This document shows positions 26,604-35,344 of a stretch of DNA of 64,000 bases, one piece after another. The DNA lies in contig NZ_JBATVG010000015.1 of NCBI RefSeq assembly GCF_049671645.1, positions 1 to 64,000 on the forward strand, written 5' to 3'. The stretch comes from Castellaniella sp049671645 (lineage in GTDB: Bacteria > Pseudomonadota > Gammaproteobacteria > Burkholderiales > Burkholderiaceae_B). Every line of letters starts with the position of its first letter. The stretch's first letter is position 1. Below the pieces are notes generated by a model, which saw only the letters and a program-made list of their open reading frames with translations, had not been told where the DNA came from and did not search any database. A program made the translations under genes and the position numbers.

Positions 26604-27041
26604 ATGGTGGAAAAGCAAATTCATTTTCTGGAATACGGAAAATTGCCTTCAATCAGTCGTGGAATCGGTATTTTCAATCACCCCGTCGCGACTGCGAAGC
26701 AAGGAGCAACCAGAATCCATTCCGGAATTACCGAGCTTCCGGTTGGCGCGGCGGTCCCCAATCACAGCCATCCGAATGCTGAAGAGCAGGTTACCGTATT
26801 GAAGGGAAAAGTAAGAATCAAGATTGGCGATCAGCAGCGCGACTGCAGTCCCTATGATTCGACCTTCATTTCGGGGGACGTGCCGCATGAATTCTCTAAT
26901 GTGGGCGATGAGCCGGCTGTGGTGATGGTCATTTATGGTGTCTTGAATGACAAGAGCGTGAAGAGGACTTTCACGGAAACCGGCAGCACGGTCGATATAG
27001 GCTCCGATGCCGATCGATTCCCGGCCAGCCCGGGGGCTTGA
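26604..27041 (+). CDS. Cupin-domain protein
   Basis: This is a small single-domain cupin (about 145 residues). The two cupin motifs are visible: GAAVPNHSHPNAEEQVTVLKG (motif 1, with HxH and Glu) and DVPHEFSNVGDEPAVVMVIYG (motif 2, with His), so the usual metal site is present. It may be a sugar-acid isomerase, dioxygenase or mutarotase-like partner for the lyase encoded next door; the substrate is unknown. The start is uncertain: the GAGAGGG purine run ends 1 base before the ATG at 26604 and is better spaced for the GTG at 26607; a TTG at 26583 is also in frame. It is the first gene of the module. Confidence 0.75.
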   Translation: MVEKQIHFLEYGKLPSISRGIGIFNHPVATAKQGATRIHSGITELPVGAAVPNHSHPNAEEQVTVLKGKVRIKIGDQQRDCSPYDSTFISGDVPHEFSNVGDEPAVVMVIYGVLNDKSVKRTFTETGSTVDIGSDADRFPASPGA

Positions 27042-27081
27042 ACGGGCGGATATCTCTTCAATAACACGGAAGGATTGGCGC

Positions 27082-27993
27082 ATGTCTACAAGGAAAACTG
27101 ATCCGGGCGGCTTGTATTGCTATCTTGCGACTCCGTTTGATAAATCGGGCAATGTCGATCTGGCGGTTCTGAAGGACTATGTCCAGCAGATCGTTGAGCA
27201 CGGGGTGGCGGGAGTGACCTGTCTGGCCAGCACTTGCGAAGGTCCTTACATGACGGAACTCGAGCGGAAAAATGTGCTCGAGGCAGTCAGCCGTGTGGCC
27301 TCTGGAAAGCTTGCCGTCAACGTCGGCATTGGAGGGGTGTCCACACGACAGGCCGTGGAGGCGGCAAAACAGGCCAAGGATCTGGGCGCGACAAGCTTGA
27401 TGCTGGAAATGCAGCAATATTTTCCTGTTTCATTCAACGCCGCGGTGAAGCATTACCAGACTGTCGCAGAGGCCTGTGATGTCCCGATCAGGCTCTATAA
27501 CCTGACGCTGTCCACGCGGTTTGACTTCACGCCCGACCGGATTCTCGCAATGTCGTCCATCGGGCAAATTATTTCCATAAAGGATGCCTCGGGGGATGTG
27601 ACCCGTTTGCGGGATATACGGATGCTGTGCGGCGACCGATTTACCCTGTATTGCGGTTTCCATTACCAGGCGCTGGAGGGATTCCGTTTCGGCGCCCAGG
27701 GCTGGGAAGTCATGATGCATCCTTCGATCGCCGCGCCCCTGGTGGATTTATACAGGTCGCTGGTCGATGACCCCTGGAGCGAACAGTCCTCGAGCCTGTA
27801 TCGTGCGCTTCAGCCGCTGTTCCATTTTTTCAAGCAATATGGGGTTCCTCAGTCCATCAAGGAGATTTCAAACCGCACCAGCCTGAAGTTCGGCAGTGTC
27901 AGGGAGCCTCTGGAACCATTGCCGGATATCGCAAAGCGCCGCCTCCACAGGATGATGGATGAGCTGGCGGATCGGTCGATAGTGTCAGCCTGA
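27082..27993 (+). CDS. Dihydrodipicolinate synthase family lyase/aldolase (DapA/NanA-like)
   Basis: This is a class I aldolase-fold enzyme of the DHDPS/N-acetylneuraminate lyase family, usually acting on pyruvate adducts or keto-acid sugars. The 303 residues contain the Schiff-base lysine in SIKDASGD (about residue 166) and the active Tyr in LYNLT. The substrate loop reads STCEGPYMT in place of the GTTGE of true DapA. It is therefore not the lysine-pathway enzyme but a catabolic paralogue. The ATG at 27082 has GGAAGGA 7 bases upstream. The neighbouring TRAP transporter and IclR regulator suggest breakdown of an imported organic acid. Confidence 0.87.
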   Translation: MSTRKTDPGGLYCYLATPFDKSGNVDLAVLKDYVQQIVEHGVAGVTCLASTCEGPYMTELERKNVLEAVSRVASGKLAVNVGIGGVSTRQAVEAAKQAKDLGATSLMLEMQQYFPVSFNAAVKHYQTVAEACDVPIRLYNLTLSTRFDFTPDRILAMSSIGQIISIKDASGDVTRLRDIRMLCGDRFTLYCGFHYQALEGFRFGAQGWEVMMHPSIAAPLVDLYRSLVDDPWSEQSSSLYRALQPLFHFFKQYGVPQSIKEISNRTSLKFGSVREPLEPLPDIAKRRLHRMMDELADRSIVSA

Positions 27994-28015
27994 TGCGGCG
28001 CGCGAAGGTTGCTGG

Positions 28016-28813
28016 GTGGATAAGATGAGAACTGATACTTCAGGCTTGTTTTCAGACGATAGCCGCTCTTCCGTGCTGAATGGATTTCTGATACTTGAGG
28101 CGATCGCTGCTTCGGACAAACCCGTGTCGATCAAGCAACTGGAGGAGCTGACGGCCGTTCCCAGATCGACGCTTTATCGTGTCGTGAAGACCCTGGTGCG
28201 ATCCAAGATATTGCTGCTTGAACCGGGCGGCAAGAGCTATTCGGCGGGCGAGCGTTTGATCGCGTTGGCCAGGGGGATTGATTCACACAGCATCCTGCAC
28301 GACGAACGTCATGCGATCCTGAAGTTGCTTGTCGACAAGATCGGGGAAACGTGCAATTTCACAACGGTGGACATGACCGAGGTCGTGTATGTGGATAGGG
28401 TAGAGGCGAAATGGCCGCTTGGACTGCGTTTCGAATCCGGATCCAGGGTGCCGATACATTGCACTTCCAGCGGCAAGTTGTTCATGAGCTACATGCCCGC
28501 TGACCAGAGGAGGGCGCTATTGAAACGATTGCCGCTGGAACGATATACCGACAAGACGATCATCGACCCTGACGTTCTGGCGAAAGAACTGGTCAGGATC
28601 CGAGCGAATGGCTTCTCGACGGATGATGAAGGATATCTCCTGGGCCTGATCTCGGTTGCAGTTCCCGTTTTTGGAAAGAGCAGGAAGATCATAGGGGCTG
28701 TGGCGGTCCATGCGCCCAAAGCCAGACTGAGCCTGAAGGACGCTCTGGATCACATCAGTGTGCTGAAAATGGCGGCTGGTGATATTGGCAGTATCTACAG
28801 AAGATTCAAATAA
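28016..28813 (+). CDS. IclR-family transcriptional regulator
   Basis: The 265-residue protein has an N-terminal winged helix-turn-helix (about 20-85, with SIKQLEELTAVPRSTLYRVV) and a C-terminal IclR effector domain (about 100-260, including FESGSRVPIHCTSSGKLFM and the SVAVPVFG strand). Such regulators repress or activate catabolic operons in response to a small organic acid. It lies inside the cluster in the same direction, 22 bases after the lyase gene, and probably controls the module. The start is GTG at 28016 or ATG at 28025. The effector is unknown. Confidence 0.92.
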   Translation: MDKMRTDTSGLFSDDSRSSVLNGFLILEAIAASDKPVSIKQLEELTAVPRSTLYRVVKTLVRSKILLLEPGGKSYSAGERLIALARGIDSHSILHDERHAILKLLVDKIGETCNFTTVDMTEVVYVDRVEAKWPLGLRFESGSRVPIHCTSSGKLFMSYMPADQRRALLKRLPLERYTDKTIIDPDVLAKELVRIRANGFSTDDEGYLLGLISVAVPVFGKSRKIIGAVAVHAPKARLSLKDALDHISVLKMAAGDIGSIYRRFK

Positions 28814-28839
28814 TAATTATTATCCCGTATTTTAAATAC
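28810..28839. promoter_or_regulatory. Two dyads in the iclR-dctP gap
   Basis: The 35-base gap between iclR and dctP is very A/T-rich and holds ATAATAATTATTAT (28810-28823, perfect palindrome) and GTATTTTAAATAC (28827-28839, 6-bp arms with a 1-base centre). They may form an operator or promoter for a separate dctPQM transcript. This is inferred from symmetry only. Confidence 0.35.
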
Positions 28840-28848
28840 ATTGGAGAC

Positions 28849-29913
28849 ATGAAAATGACTGTTAATACGACAGGCCGTCGGGCTTTTTTGCGCCGCAGCG
28901 TGTGGCTTGCAGGGGCTGCGTCCCTGGGTGTGGCGAAATTCGGCGGGGCGGCCGCCGCGTCGAAACACAGAATGCTCTTTGCTCATACTTTCAGTGAGGC
29001 AAATGAAAAATATGTGGTCACCGGAATAGGCCTGTTCAAGGAGCTTGCGGAAAAATACAGCAATGGGGCTCTCGTGGTCGATGTGCACGAAGGGGGCAAG
29101 CTGGGAGGGCAGACGGAGCTTCCCCAAAAGGTTCAATACGGGGCTATCCAGGCATGTCAGGTTTCCATGCAGAATTTCACGCCCTATGCGGAGGTGTACA
29201 ACATCCTGGACCTTCCGTATCTGTTCCCTTCCAACGAGGTCTTCAATAAATTCCTTTCCAGCAAGGAGTTCGCCCAATCCGATCTTGAGTCCGCGCCCCG
29301 GAAAAAAGGTTTGAAAATACTGTCCGGAATGTGGGCGAACACAGGTTATCGGATCCTATGCACCAGCAAGAAGGTGGATCGGATGGTCCGCTCCGTCAAC
29401 GATCTGAAAGGCATCAAGCTCCGGGTGACCAACTCGAAGATCGAACAGCAGGCTTTCAGCCTGACTCCCGCCAGTCCGGTCTCCGTCAACTGGGCCGAGA
29501 CCTATCAGGCGATGCAGCTGGGGGCGGTCGATGCATTGAACGTCGGCCTGGGGCCGCTGACTGCGAATCGGATTCAGGAAGTCCTGGCCAATGCCACCCG
29601 CGCAAACATCAGCTTCAATGCGCATGTGGCTATGGTTTCGAATAAATGGTATGAAAAACTTCCTGATGACGTCCGGCAGGCCATCGATAGAGCCGCGGCG
29701 GAAAGCTGGGAACATCAGCAGCGTGAACAGGCGCTGGCCGATGAAAGAATGTGGGCGGAATGGGCCGGCGCCGGCATCCAGGTTACGAATTTGACGGATG
29801 CCGAACATCGGCAGTGGGTGGACGCGATCGGGCACCAAAGACCCGAATGGGATCGTTGGAAAGAGCGGTATGGGGCTGATCTGTACGAGCGGATCGTCGC
29901 TTATGCAAAGTAA
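28849..29913 (+). CDS. dctP: TRAP transporter solute-binding protein, DctP family (Tat signal)
   Basis: This is the periplasmic binding protein that captures substrate for the DctQM permease. The 354-residue protein has a Tat-like signal (GRRAFLRRS, then a hydrophobic stretch to about residue 36), followed by the DctP fold. Visible landmarks are LAEKYSNGALVVDV, the IKLRVTNSKIEQQAF segment with the conserved Arg that binds the substrate carboxylate, and NWAETYQAMQLGAVDALN. The ribosome site TTGGAGAC precedes the ATG. Together with the downstream genes it makes a complete TRAP system. The substrate is most likely a carboxylate. Confidence 0.93.
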   Translation: MKMTVNTTGRRAFLRRSVWLAGAASLGVAKFGGAAAASKHRMLFAHTFSEANEKYVVTGIGLFKELAEKYSNGALVVDVHEGGKLGGQTELPQKVQYGAIQACQVSMQNFTPYAEVYNILDLPYLFPSNEVFNKFLSSKEFAQSDLESAPRKKGLKILSGMWANTGYRILCTSKKVDRMVRSVNDLKGIKLRVTNSKIEQQAFSLTPASPVSVNWAETYQAMQLGAVDALNVGLGPLTANRIQEVLANATRANISFNAHVAMVSNKWYEKLPDDVRQAIDRAAAESWEHQQREQALADERMWAEWAGAGIQVTNLTDAEHRQWVDAIGHQRPEWDRWKERYGADLYERIVAYAK

Positions 29914-29997
29914 ATCCCTGCGGGTTTGAATCAAGAAAACTTTTCAACGATGTCGTGATGCTTCCGGGCTATGAGGCGGACGATAAAAGGAGAGGGC

Positions 29998-30519
29998 ATG
30001 TCAAGTCGAATCTGGAAGACTGTTGATGCTCGATTGGAAGAGTGGTTGATCGTGGCGTGCTATGGATACCTGGTTTTGATCATCCTGGTCGAAATTGCAC
30101 GCCGGTACATATTCGGTAATTCCAGCGAGTGGGGGGAGATGACCGCCAGATACGCTTTTGTCTTTCTGGTGTATGTGTCCACGGCATATATATCAAAGCA
30201 TCGAAATCACATCCGCATAGACTTGCTGCCTGTTTCGCTTTCGAACAGAGGCAGGCTCTGGCTGTATCTGTACTTCGATCTCTTGAATCTGGTATTGGTC
30301 GCGTTGACCGTGTACTACTCCGCCGAGGTGATGCGGCTCCAGGTGGAAAACGACACCTTGATGACAGGGTTGGACTTGAACATGGCATTCGCTCAGGCTG
30401 CGTTGCCCATAGGATTCCTGCTGTTGGGATACCGGGTCATACAACGATCGCTGCTGATGGTCAGGCAGTACAAAGAGACCGGCCTTGTGGCCGTGGACGG
30501 AGGGGCTCAAAGTGTTTAG
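29998..30519 (+). CDS. dctQ: TRAP transporter small permease, DctQ family
   Basis: This is the four-helix membrane partner of DctM. The 173 residues contain four hydrophobic segments and the RRYIFGNSSEWGEM and FVFLVYVSTAY motifs, which are typical of DctQ. The ATG at 29998 is preceded by AAAGGAGAGGG, a strong ribosome site; an in-frame ATG upstream (29971) lacks one. Its stop overlaps the dctM start. Confidence 0.9.
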   Translation: MSSRIWKTVDARLEEWLIVACYGYLVLIILVEIARRYIFGNSSEWGEMTARYAFVFLVYVSTAYISKHRNHIRIDLLPVSLSNRGRLWLYLYFDLLNLVLVALTVYYSAEVMRLQVENDTLMTGLDLNMAFAQAALPIGFLLLGYRVIQRSLLMVRQYKETGLVAVDGGAQSV

Positions 30520-31798
30520 CGATACCGCGATCGTGTCTATTATCGCCGTCCTGATGATGGTTCATCTGCTCATCGGCGCCCCCCTGTTTCTGATCCTGGG
30601 CTTGGGATCGCTTGCCATGGTCGTCGGGGTCGGCGTCTATTCCATCGATATCATCGGTCAGGTCCCGTTCACGGCCATCGACAATTGGGCCTTGCTTGCC
30701 ATGCCTTTGTTCATCCTGACCGGGGACATCATTTCCAGCGGCCGGGTCGCCAGGGCGCTGACGGATCTCGGCGAGGCCCTGTTGGGCTGGATGTACGGCG
30801 GGTTGGGCATGTCCACCATCGGCGGCTGCTTCTTCTTTGCGGGAACCAGCGGCTCGAATTCCGCCGATACGGCCGCCATCGGGAAGATCATGATTCCTTC
30901 CCTGGTCGAAAAGGGATATGAAAAGCCCTATGCGGCGGCCTTGGCGGCAGCGGGCGGGTGTTTGGGCATCATTGTCCCGCCCAGCCTGATCTTCATCATC
31001 TACGGCGTCGTGACTTCCACCTCGGTGGGCGACTTGTTCCTGGCGGGCATATTCCCGGGAATCTTGATGGCTGTGTGCCTGTGCGTGGCCAATTATGTGA
31101 CCTGCCGCTATACGAGATGGGGCGCGAACGGCAGGACGCAATTTTCGGGCCGGAGGCTGGCCAAAAGCGCCTGGGCGGCGCGGTACGGGCTGCTGGCGCC
31201 GGCCATCATCCTGAGCGGCATCTATTCCGGCGTCTTCACCCCGACGGAATCCGCCGCCGTGGCGGTTGCCTATTGCCTAGTCGTCGAACTGTTCATCACG
31301 CGCGCGGTGCGGTGGCATGACGTTCCGAAACTGCTGTTTCGCAGCGGCATCATTACGGGTCTGATCGGGCCGATCATTGCCTTTTCGATCCTGTTCGGCG
31401 AAGTCATGTCCGTGCTGCGCGTGCCCGATGCGATTGCCGAGTTCATGATCTCCGCGGATATGGGGTTCGTGGGCACCATGCTTTCGATCATGCTTCTTTT
31501 GCTTGTGTTCGGATGCTTCATGGAGACAATGGCATCGATCATCATTTTGATGCCCATTCTTTTGCCGATCGCACATTCCTTGGGCGTGGACATGGTCCAT
31601 TTCGGCGTTTTCGTGGTCTGCGCGCTCACGATCGGTTATATCACCCCCCCGATAGGAATCAACCTGTTCGCCGCTTCCGCGGTCAGCGGGGTGCCCTATC
31701 TGAAAATCGGGGGAAGGATCTGGCTTCTGTGCCTGGCATTGGTGATCGCGGTGACGTTCATCGCGTTCGTGCCGGGCCTCTCGCTGTGGTTCCGCTAG
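30512..31798 (+). CDS. dctM: TRAP transporter large permease, DctM family
   Basis: This is the main transport subunit of the TRAP system. The 428 residues have about 12 membrane helices and the family motifs FTPTESAAVAVAYC and ITPPIGINLF. The GTG at 30512 lies 6 bases after GAGGGG and overlaps the dctQ stop, which indicates translational coupling. A 12-bp hairpin terminator follows. It is only distantly similar to the DctM at the window start: the shared motifs match but the flanking helices differ, so the two systems probably have different substrates. Confidence 0.94.
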   Translation: MFSDTAIVSIIAVLMMVHLLIGAPLFLILGLGSLAMVVGVGVYSIDIIGQVPFTAIDNWALLAMPLFILTGDIISSGRVARALTDLGEALLGWMYGGLGMSTIGGCFFFAGTSGSNSADTAAIGKIMIPSLVEKGYEKPYAAALAAAGGCLGIIVPPSLIFIIYGVVTSTSVGDLFLAGIFPGILMAVCLCVANYVTCRYTRWGANGRTQFSGRRLAKSAWAARYGLLAPAIILSGIYSGVFTPTESAAVAVAYCLVVELFITRAVRWHDVPKLLFRSGIITGLIGPIIAFSILFGEVMSVLRVPDAIAEFMISADMGFVGTMLSIMLLLLVFGCFMETMASIIILMPILLPIAHSLGVDMVHFGVFVVCALTIGYITPPIGINLFAASAVSGVPYLKIGGRIWLLCLALVIAVTFIAFVPGLSLWFR

Positions 31799-31813
31799 CC
31801 GATCGGTCGTGCG

Positions 31814-31844
31814 GTCACCCGTGAGGATGTCTCTCACGGGTGAC
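31814..31844. terminator. Terminator between dctM and the SMC operon
   Basis: GTCACCCGTGAG (31814-31825) and CTCACGGGTGAC (31833-31844) form a perfect 12-bp stem with a 7-base loop between two convergent genes. A T-run is absent. Confidence 0.65.
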
Positions 31845-31850
31845 GCCGTA

Positions 31851-34664
31851 TTACACAGCCGCTTCGGCCCGGCGCTGCAGCACGCCGATGGGTGGCGCCC
31901 AGCGGGCGTCGGGCGGCTTCTTGCTGGTCACCAGCGTGATGTCGGCCGGTTCGAAGACTTCCACGTTGTGGGTGATCGGGGTCGTCAGCACGTACTGGGC
32001 GCGGGTGGATTTCAGGAAGTGGCCCACCAGTTGGATGTTGCGCACATCCAGGTGAGCGAACGGTTCGTCGATGAAGACGAAACCGCCCGACATTTCATCG
32101 TCCTTCAGTAGCCCCACCAGCAGGATCAGGGATTTGATCACCTGCTGGCCGCCGGATGCTTCGCCGTCGTTCAGGCCGATGCGGCCCTTGCCGTCGAAAT
32201 TGAAGCTGACCTTCAGTTCGGCCTGGCGCAGCACGGTGTCGTCGTTATCCAGGTGCGGCATGTCGGCGCTGACCTCGACGCCGGCCAATGTGCCCAGGTC
32301 CGTGATGTTGCGCCGGTAGCGGCGCACGGTGGTGCGCAGCACATCGATATAGCGTTCGCGGGCATTGTTCACCGCCGTGGTGGCCGCTGCATTGCGTGCT
32401 TTGCAGGTGGCCAGCCGGGATTCCTGGTCGCCGACGGTGGCGTGCATCAGGATCTGCTTGTCCTCCACGGTGCCATCGGTTTCCCATTGGCCTTCCTGCA
32501 GTTCCTGGTCGATGGCCTCGCTGCGCAGCTTGGCCAATCCGGCATATTGATAGTGTTCCAGCAGGGTCTTGATCTTGTCCGGCGTGATCCAGTGCGTGGG
32601 GAACCCCTGTTTTTGCCGGCGGGACGCGGCGGCCCGGTCGCGCTGGTCCTGATGGCGGGCCTGCCAGTCGCGTTCGGCGCGCTCGGCGTCGCGCTCACCA
32701 TCGGTGAGACGTGCCTGCAGCGCCTCGTAGCGGCTACCGGTCTTGGTCTGCGCGATGATGGCCTGCTTGAGTTCGGCTTCCAGCGTTGTCCAGTGCTCGC
32801 TGGCTGTCTGGCGCGCCTGTTTCAGGGCAGGCCACTGCTGGCGGGCCCGTTCAAAGGTTTCGCTGCGTTCCGCGAGTTCCTGGGCGGCCTGATGCCCCTG
32901 GCCCGCCAGCCGGGCGGCATCCAGCTGTCGGCGCAGTGTCTGTTCCTGATGGGCCAGCTCCGTCAGTTGTTGGTCCCATTGCGCCAGTTGCCGTTGAATG
33001 GCATCCGAGCGGGCTGTCAGGGCGGCGGCGCCGAACTGATGCTGCGCCGGGTCGACCCAGACGCTGCGCCCGCCCCGGCGGTCGCGCCAGTAGGCTTCGG
33101 GCGTGATCCATTCGCCGCTGATCCGCGCGCCTTCCCGGGTGCTGGAGACGCGCTGGATCTGTGCCAGTTGCTGCAGCAGCCATACCGGAGCCGTTTCGGA
33201 AAATTGCAGGACGGCCAGCAGGCTGTCCGGCGCGGGGAGCGCGGGGGCGGTCGCCGATTCGGCCACCAGATAATGCCGGTAGCGCTCCTTTTCCGCCAAT
33301 GCCATGGCCCGGGCTTCGTCGCCGGCGGCTTTCAGGACCACCACCCAGCGGGCCGACCGCAGCACGCCTTCAGCGGCGGCTCGCCACTGCGGGTCGGTGA
33401 TGTCGATCACGTCGGCCATCAGGTGGTGCTCGATGCCTTGCTGGCGCAACAGGCGCTGGAAACGCTGCACGTCGGGCGGCGTGGGTGATTGACGCTGGCC
33501 CTGCAGGCTGTCCAGAGCGGACTGCAACTGGTTGCGTTGCGTGCTGGCGGCGTGCCAGCGGCCGCTCAGTTCGCTCTTTTGCTGTTCCAGTTCGCGCACG
33601 CGTTCAGCCAATTGGGCGCTGTCGCCTTCGATGGCGGCCAGTTTCTGCAGTTCTTCGGCTTGCCTGACCAGATCTTCGACGGGGCGCTCAGCCTCCCGGG
33701 CCTGTTGCTGGGCCAGCAGGGCCTGGTCTTTGTCCTGTTCCAATTGGCGCACGCGTTCGTCCAGCGCCCGGCGCTCGTCCAGCAATTGCAGTTGGCGTTG
33801 ACGGTCCTGGGTGCGCTGCCGCCGTTGGCCGGCCTGATGCAGGCGTTGACGGTGCAGGTCAGCCAGTCGGGTGGCGATGTCGCGGCGGGTTTCGTGCCAA
33901 TCGAGCACCGGGATCACTTCGGTGGCCAGGATTTCCCGTTCGCGCAGTTTGGCCTGGTGCTGGCGGTACAAGTTGACGCGGGCTTCCAGTTCCGCCAGTT
34001 GAGCGCGTCCGTGGGACAGTTCGCGGTCGGCCAGCTCCACTTCCGCTTCCTGGTCGCGCAGATGGCGGCGGGCCTCTTCGTAGCGGTCCAGCACTTCCTG
34101 GTCGCCGAACACGTCGAAAACCAGGCGCAGCAGCTCTTTGGGGGAATATTCGCAGAGCCGGTCAGTCTGCCCTTGTTCCAGGGCCAGCACGCGGGCGATG
34201 GCCCGCGACAGCCCGGCGCCTTCCAGACGCCTGCGCCAATGCTCGATGCCCAGCCAGTCCTTGTCGGGCGCCTGGATCAGGGTTTCGATGGGCACGTCGC
34301 CGTCGGCCATCAGGTAGCGGCGTTGCCAATCGCCGCCGTTGCGGTCGATGCGGCAGGCCAGCGTCACCTGGTCGGCGTACAGCAGGTTGCGGGCAAAGGG
34401 CCGGCTGGATGTCTGGCGGGTGTGCGGGCGGTTGTCGACCACGGCGCGCAGCCAGGTCGTGTCGGCATTGGCATGCCGCGCGTAGGTCTTGTAGTTGCGT
34501 CCGCCCGAACAATCCAGCCCCAGCAGGGTGCGCATGGCGTCCAGCAGCGTGGTCTTGCCCGATCCGTTGGGGCCCGCCACGGTGATGATGGAGCCGTCCA
34601 GGGGCAGGGTGAGGCGCTGGCAGTAGTCCCACTGCAGCAGTTCCAGGGATTGCAGGTGGAACAT
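31851..34664 (-). CDS. SMC-like ATPase, MksB/JetC-type
   Basis: This is a predicted chromosome- or plasmid-acting SMC ATPase. The 937-residue protein has Walker A GPNGSGKTT (31-39), long heptad-rich coiled coils (about 215-400 and 580-720, rich in Gln/Glu/Arg/Leu), a hinge-like globular middle (about 400-560), and a C-terminal head with the signature SGGQQ (about 837-841) and Walker B FVFIDEP with D-loop AHLD (about 862-870). It is shorter than MukB (about 1490) and standard SMC (about 1180) and fits MksB. It overlaps the upstream gene by ATGA and is the last gene of the operon. RecN/SbcC are excluded by the partner genes. The MksB assignment comes from size, order and motifs. Confidence 0.8.
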   Translation of the reverse strand: MFHLQSLELLQWDYCQRLTLPLDGSIITVAGPNGSGKTTLLDAMRTLLGLDCSGGRNYKTYARHANADTTWLRAVVDNRPHTRQTSSRPFARNLLYADQVTLACRIDRNGGDWQRRYLMADGDVPIETLIQAPDKDWLGIEHWRRRLEGAGLSRAIARVLALEQGQTDRLCEYSPKELLRLVFDVFGDQEVLDRYEEARRHLRDQEAEVELADRELSHGRAQLAELEARVNLYRQHQAKLREREILATEVIPVLDWHETRRDIATRLADLHRQRLHQAGQRRQRTQDRQRQLQLLDERRALDERVRQLEQDKDQALLAQQQAREAERPVEDLVRQAEELQKLAAIEGDSAQLAERVRELEQQKSELSGRWHAASTQRNQLQSALDSLQGQRQSPTPPDVQRFQRLLRQQGIEHHLMADVIDITDPQWRAAAEGVLRSARWVVVLKAAGDEARAMALAEKERYRHYLVAESATAPALPAPDSLLAVLQFSETAPVWLLQQLAQIQRVSSTREGARISGEWITPEAYWRDRRGGRSVWVDPAQHQFGAAALTARSDAIQRQLAQWDQQLTELAHQEQTLRRQLDAARLAGQGHQAAQELAERSETFERARQQWPALKQARQTASEHWTTLEAELKQAIIAQTKTGSRYEALQARLTDGERDAERAERDWQARHQDQRDRAAASRRQKQGFPTHWITPDKIKTLLEHYQYAGLAKLRSEAIDQELQEGQWETDGTVEDKQILMHATVGDQESRLATCKARNAAATTAVNNARERYIDVLRTTVRRYRRNITDLGTLAGVEVSADMPHLDNDDTVLRQAELKVSFNFDGKGRIGLNDGEASGGQQVIKSLILLVGLLKDDEMSGGFVFIDEPFAHLDVRNIQLVGHFLKSTRAQYVLTTPITHNVEVFEPADITLVTSKKPPDARWAPPIGVLQRRAEAAV

Positions 34665-35344
34665 CAGAGAGCATCCTTTGATTCGTCGGCCTGTTGCCGG
34701 GTGCGGGCCAGCACGTCGCCCAGAGCGCCTTCCAGGATGCGCGGCGCCAACGCGTCGTAATCCAGCAGCAGGTCCAGCAGCGGCCCTTCCGCGATGTCGT
34801 CTCCATGGCGCGTGATGAAGCCGCGGTTCTCCAGGCGTTTCAGATTGCCGTCCATGCGGGTCTTGCGCCCCAGTTGCGGACCGAAGTCAGCCAGTAGCGC
34901 CTTGTAGGACACCGAGGGGCTGACGCTGGCGGCGCTGGGCAGGGGGCGCTCGGCGGCGAACATGTCGGTCTGGGTATCGGCATCGGCCGTGGCGGCCCGC
35001 GCCGCCTGGCGTTCGCGTTTGGGCAGCACGATCAGCGACCACAGCAGCACCAGCAGCGAGACGGCGTCGCGCGGCAGACGCGCATTGTTGTTGGCGTTCA
35101 GGCCGGTTTCACCGAAGACGGCAGCCTCCGCGCCGCGCAGCAGGGCCACCGCGACATGATCCGCGTGGATGTTGTCCACCAGGCGCAAGCCCACTTGGGC
35201 CAGCCGGTCTTGCACGGCCTGCCAGACCTCGGCATCGATCAGGGCGCGGCGCACGCGCGGGTGCTGCCGGGGCAGCCAGCGGCGGGCCAGCAATTCCGCG
35301 GCCAACAAGGCGGCATCGTCTAAAGCATCATGCATGGGGGTCAT
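34664..35344 (-). CDS. MksE/JetB-like small subunit of the SMC complex
   Basis: The 226-residue protein resembles the small winged-helix (KITE-like) subunits MksE/JetB. It has a helical N-terminus, an Ala/Asp-rich linker (about 125-145), and a C-terminal winged-helix-like region with LGRKTRMDGNLKRLENRGFI, then DDIAEGPLLDLLLDYDALAPRILEG. This short Leu/Arg pattern followed by an acidic GPLLDLLLD-type segment is what I recall for MksE. Its stop overlaps the SMC start by 4 bases and its start overlaps the upstream gene by 17. Function is inferred chiefly from the operon. Confidence 0.65.
   Translation of the reverse strand: MTPMHDALDDAALLAAELLARRWLPRQHPRVRRALIDAEVWQAVQDRLAQVGLRLVDNIHADHVAVALLRGAEAAVFGETGLNANNNARLPRDAVSLLVLLWSLIVLPKRERQAARAATADADTQTDMFAAERPLPSAASVSPSVSYKALLADFGPQLGRKTRMDGNLKRLENRGFITRHGDDIAEGPLLDLLLDYDALAPRILEGALGDVLARTRQQADESKDAL

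Noticed and set aside
31799..31850. A missing jetD/mksG nuclease at the end of the SMC operon
   Set aside because: The gap is only 52 bases, with a hairpin and then a convergent TRAP permease gene, so nothing is encoded there.
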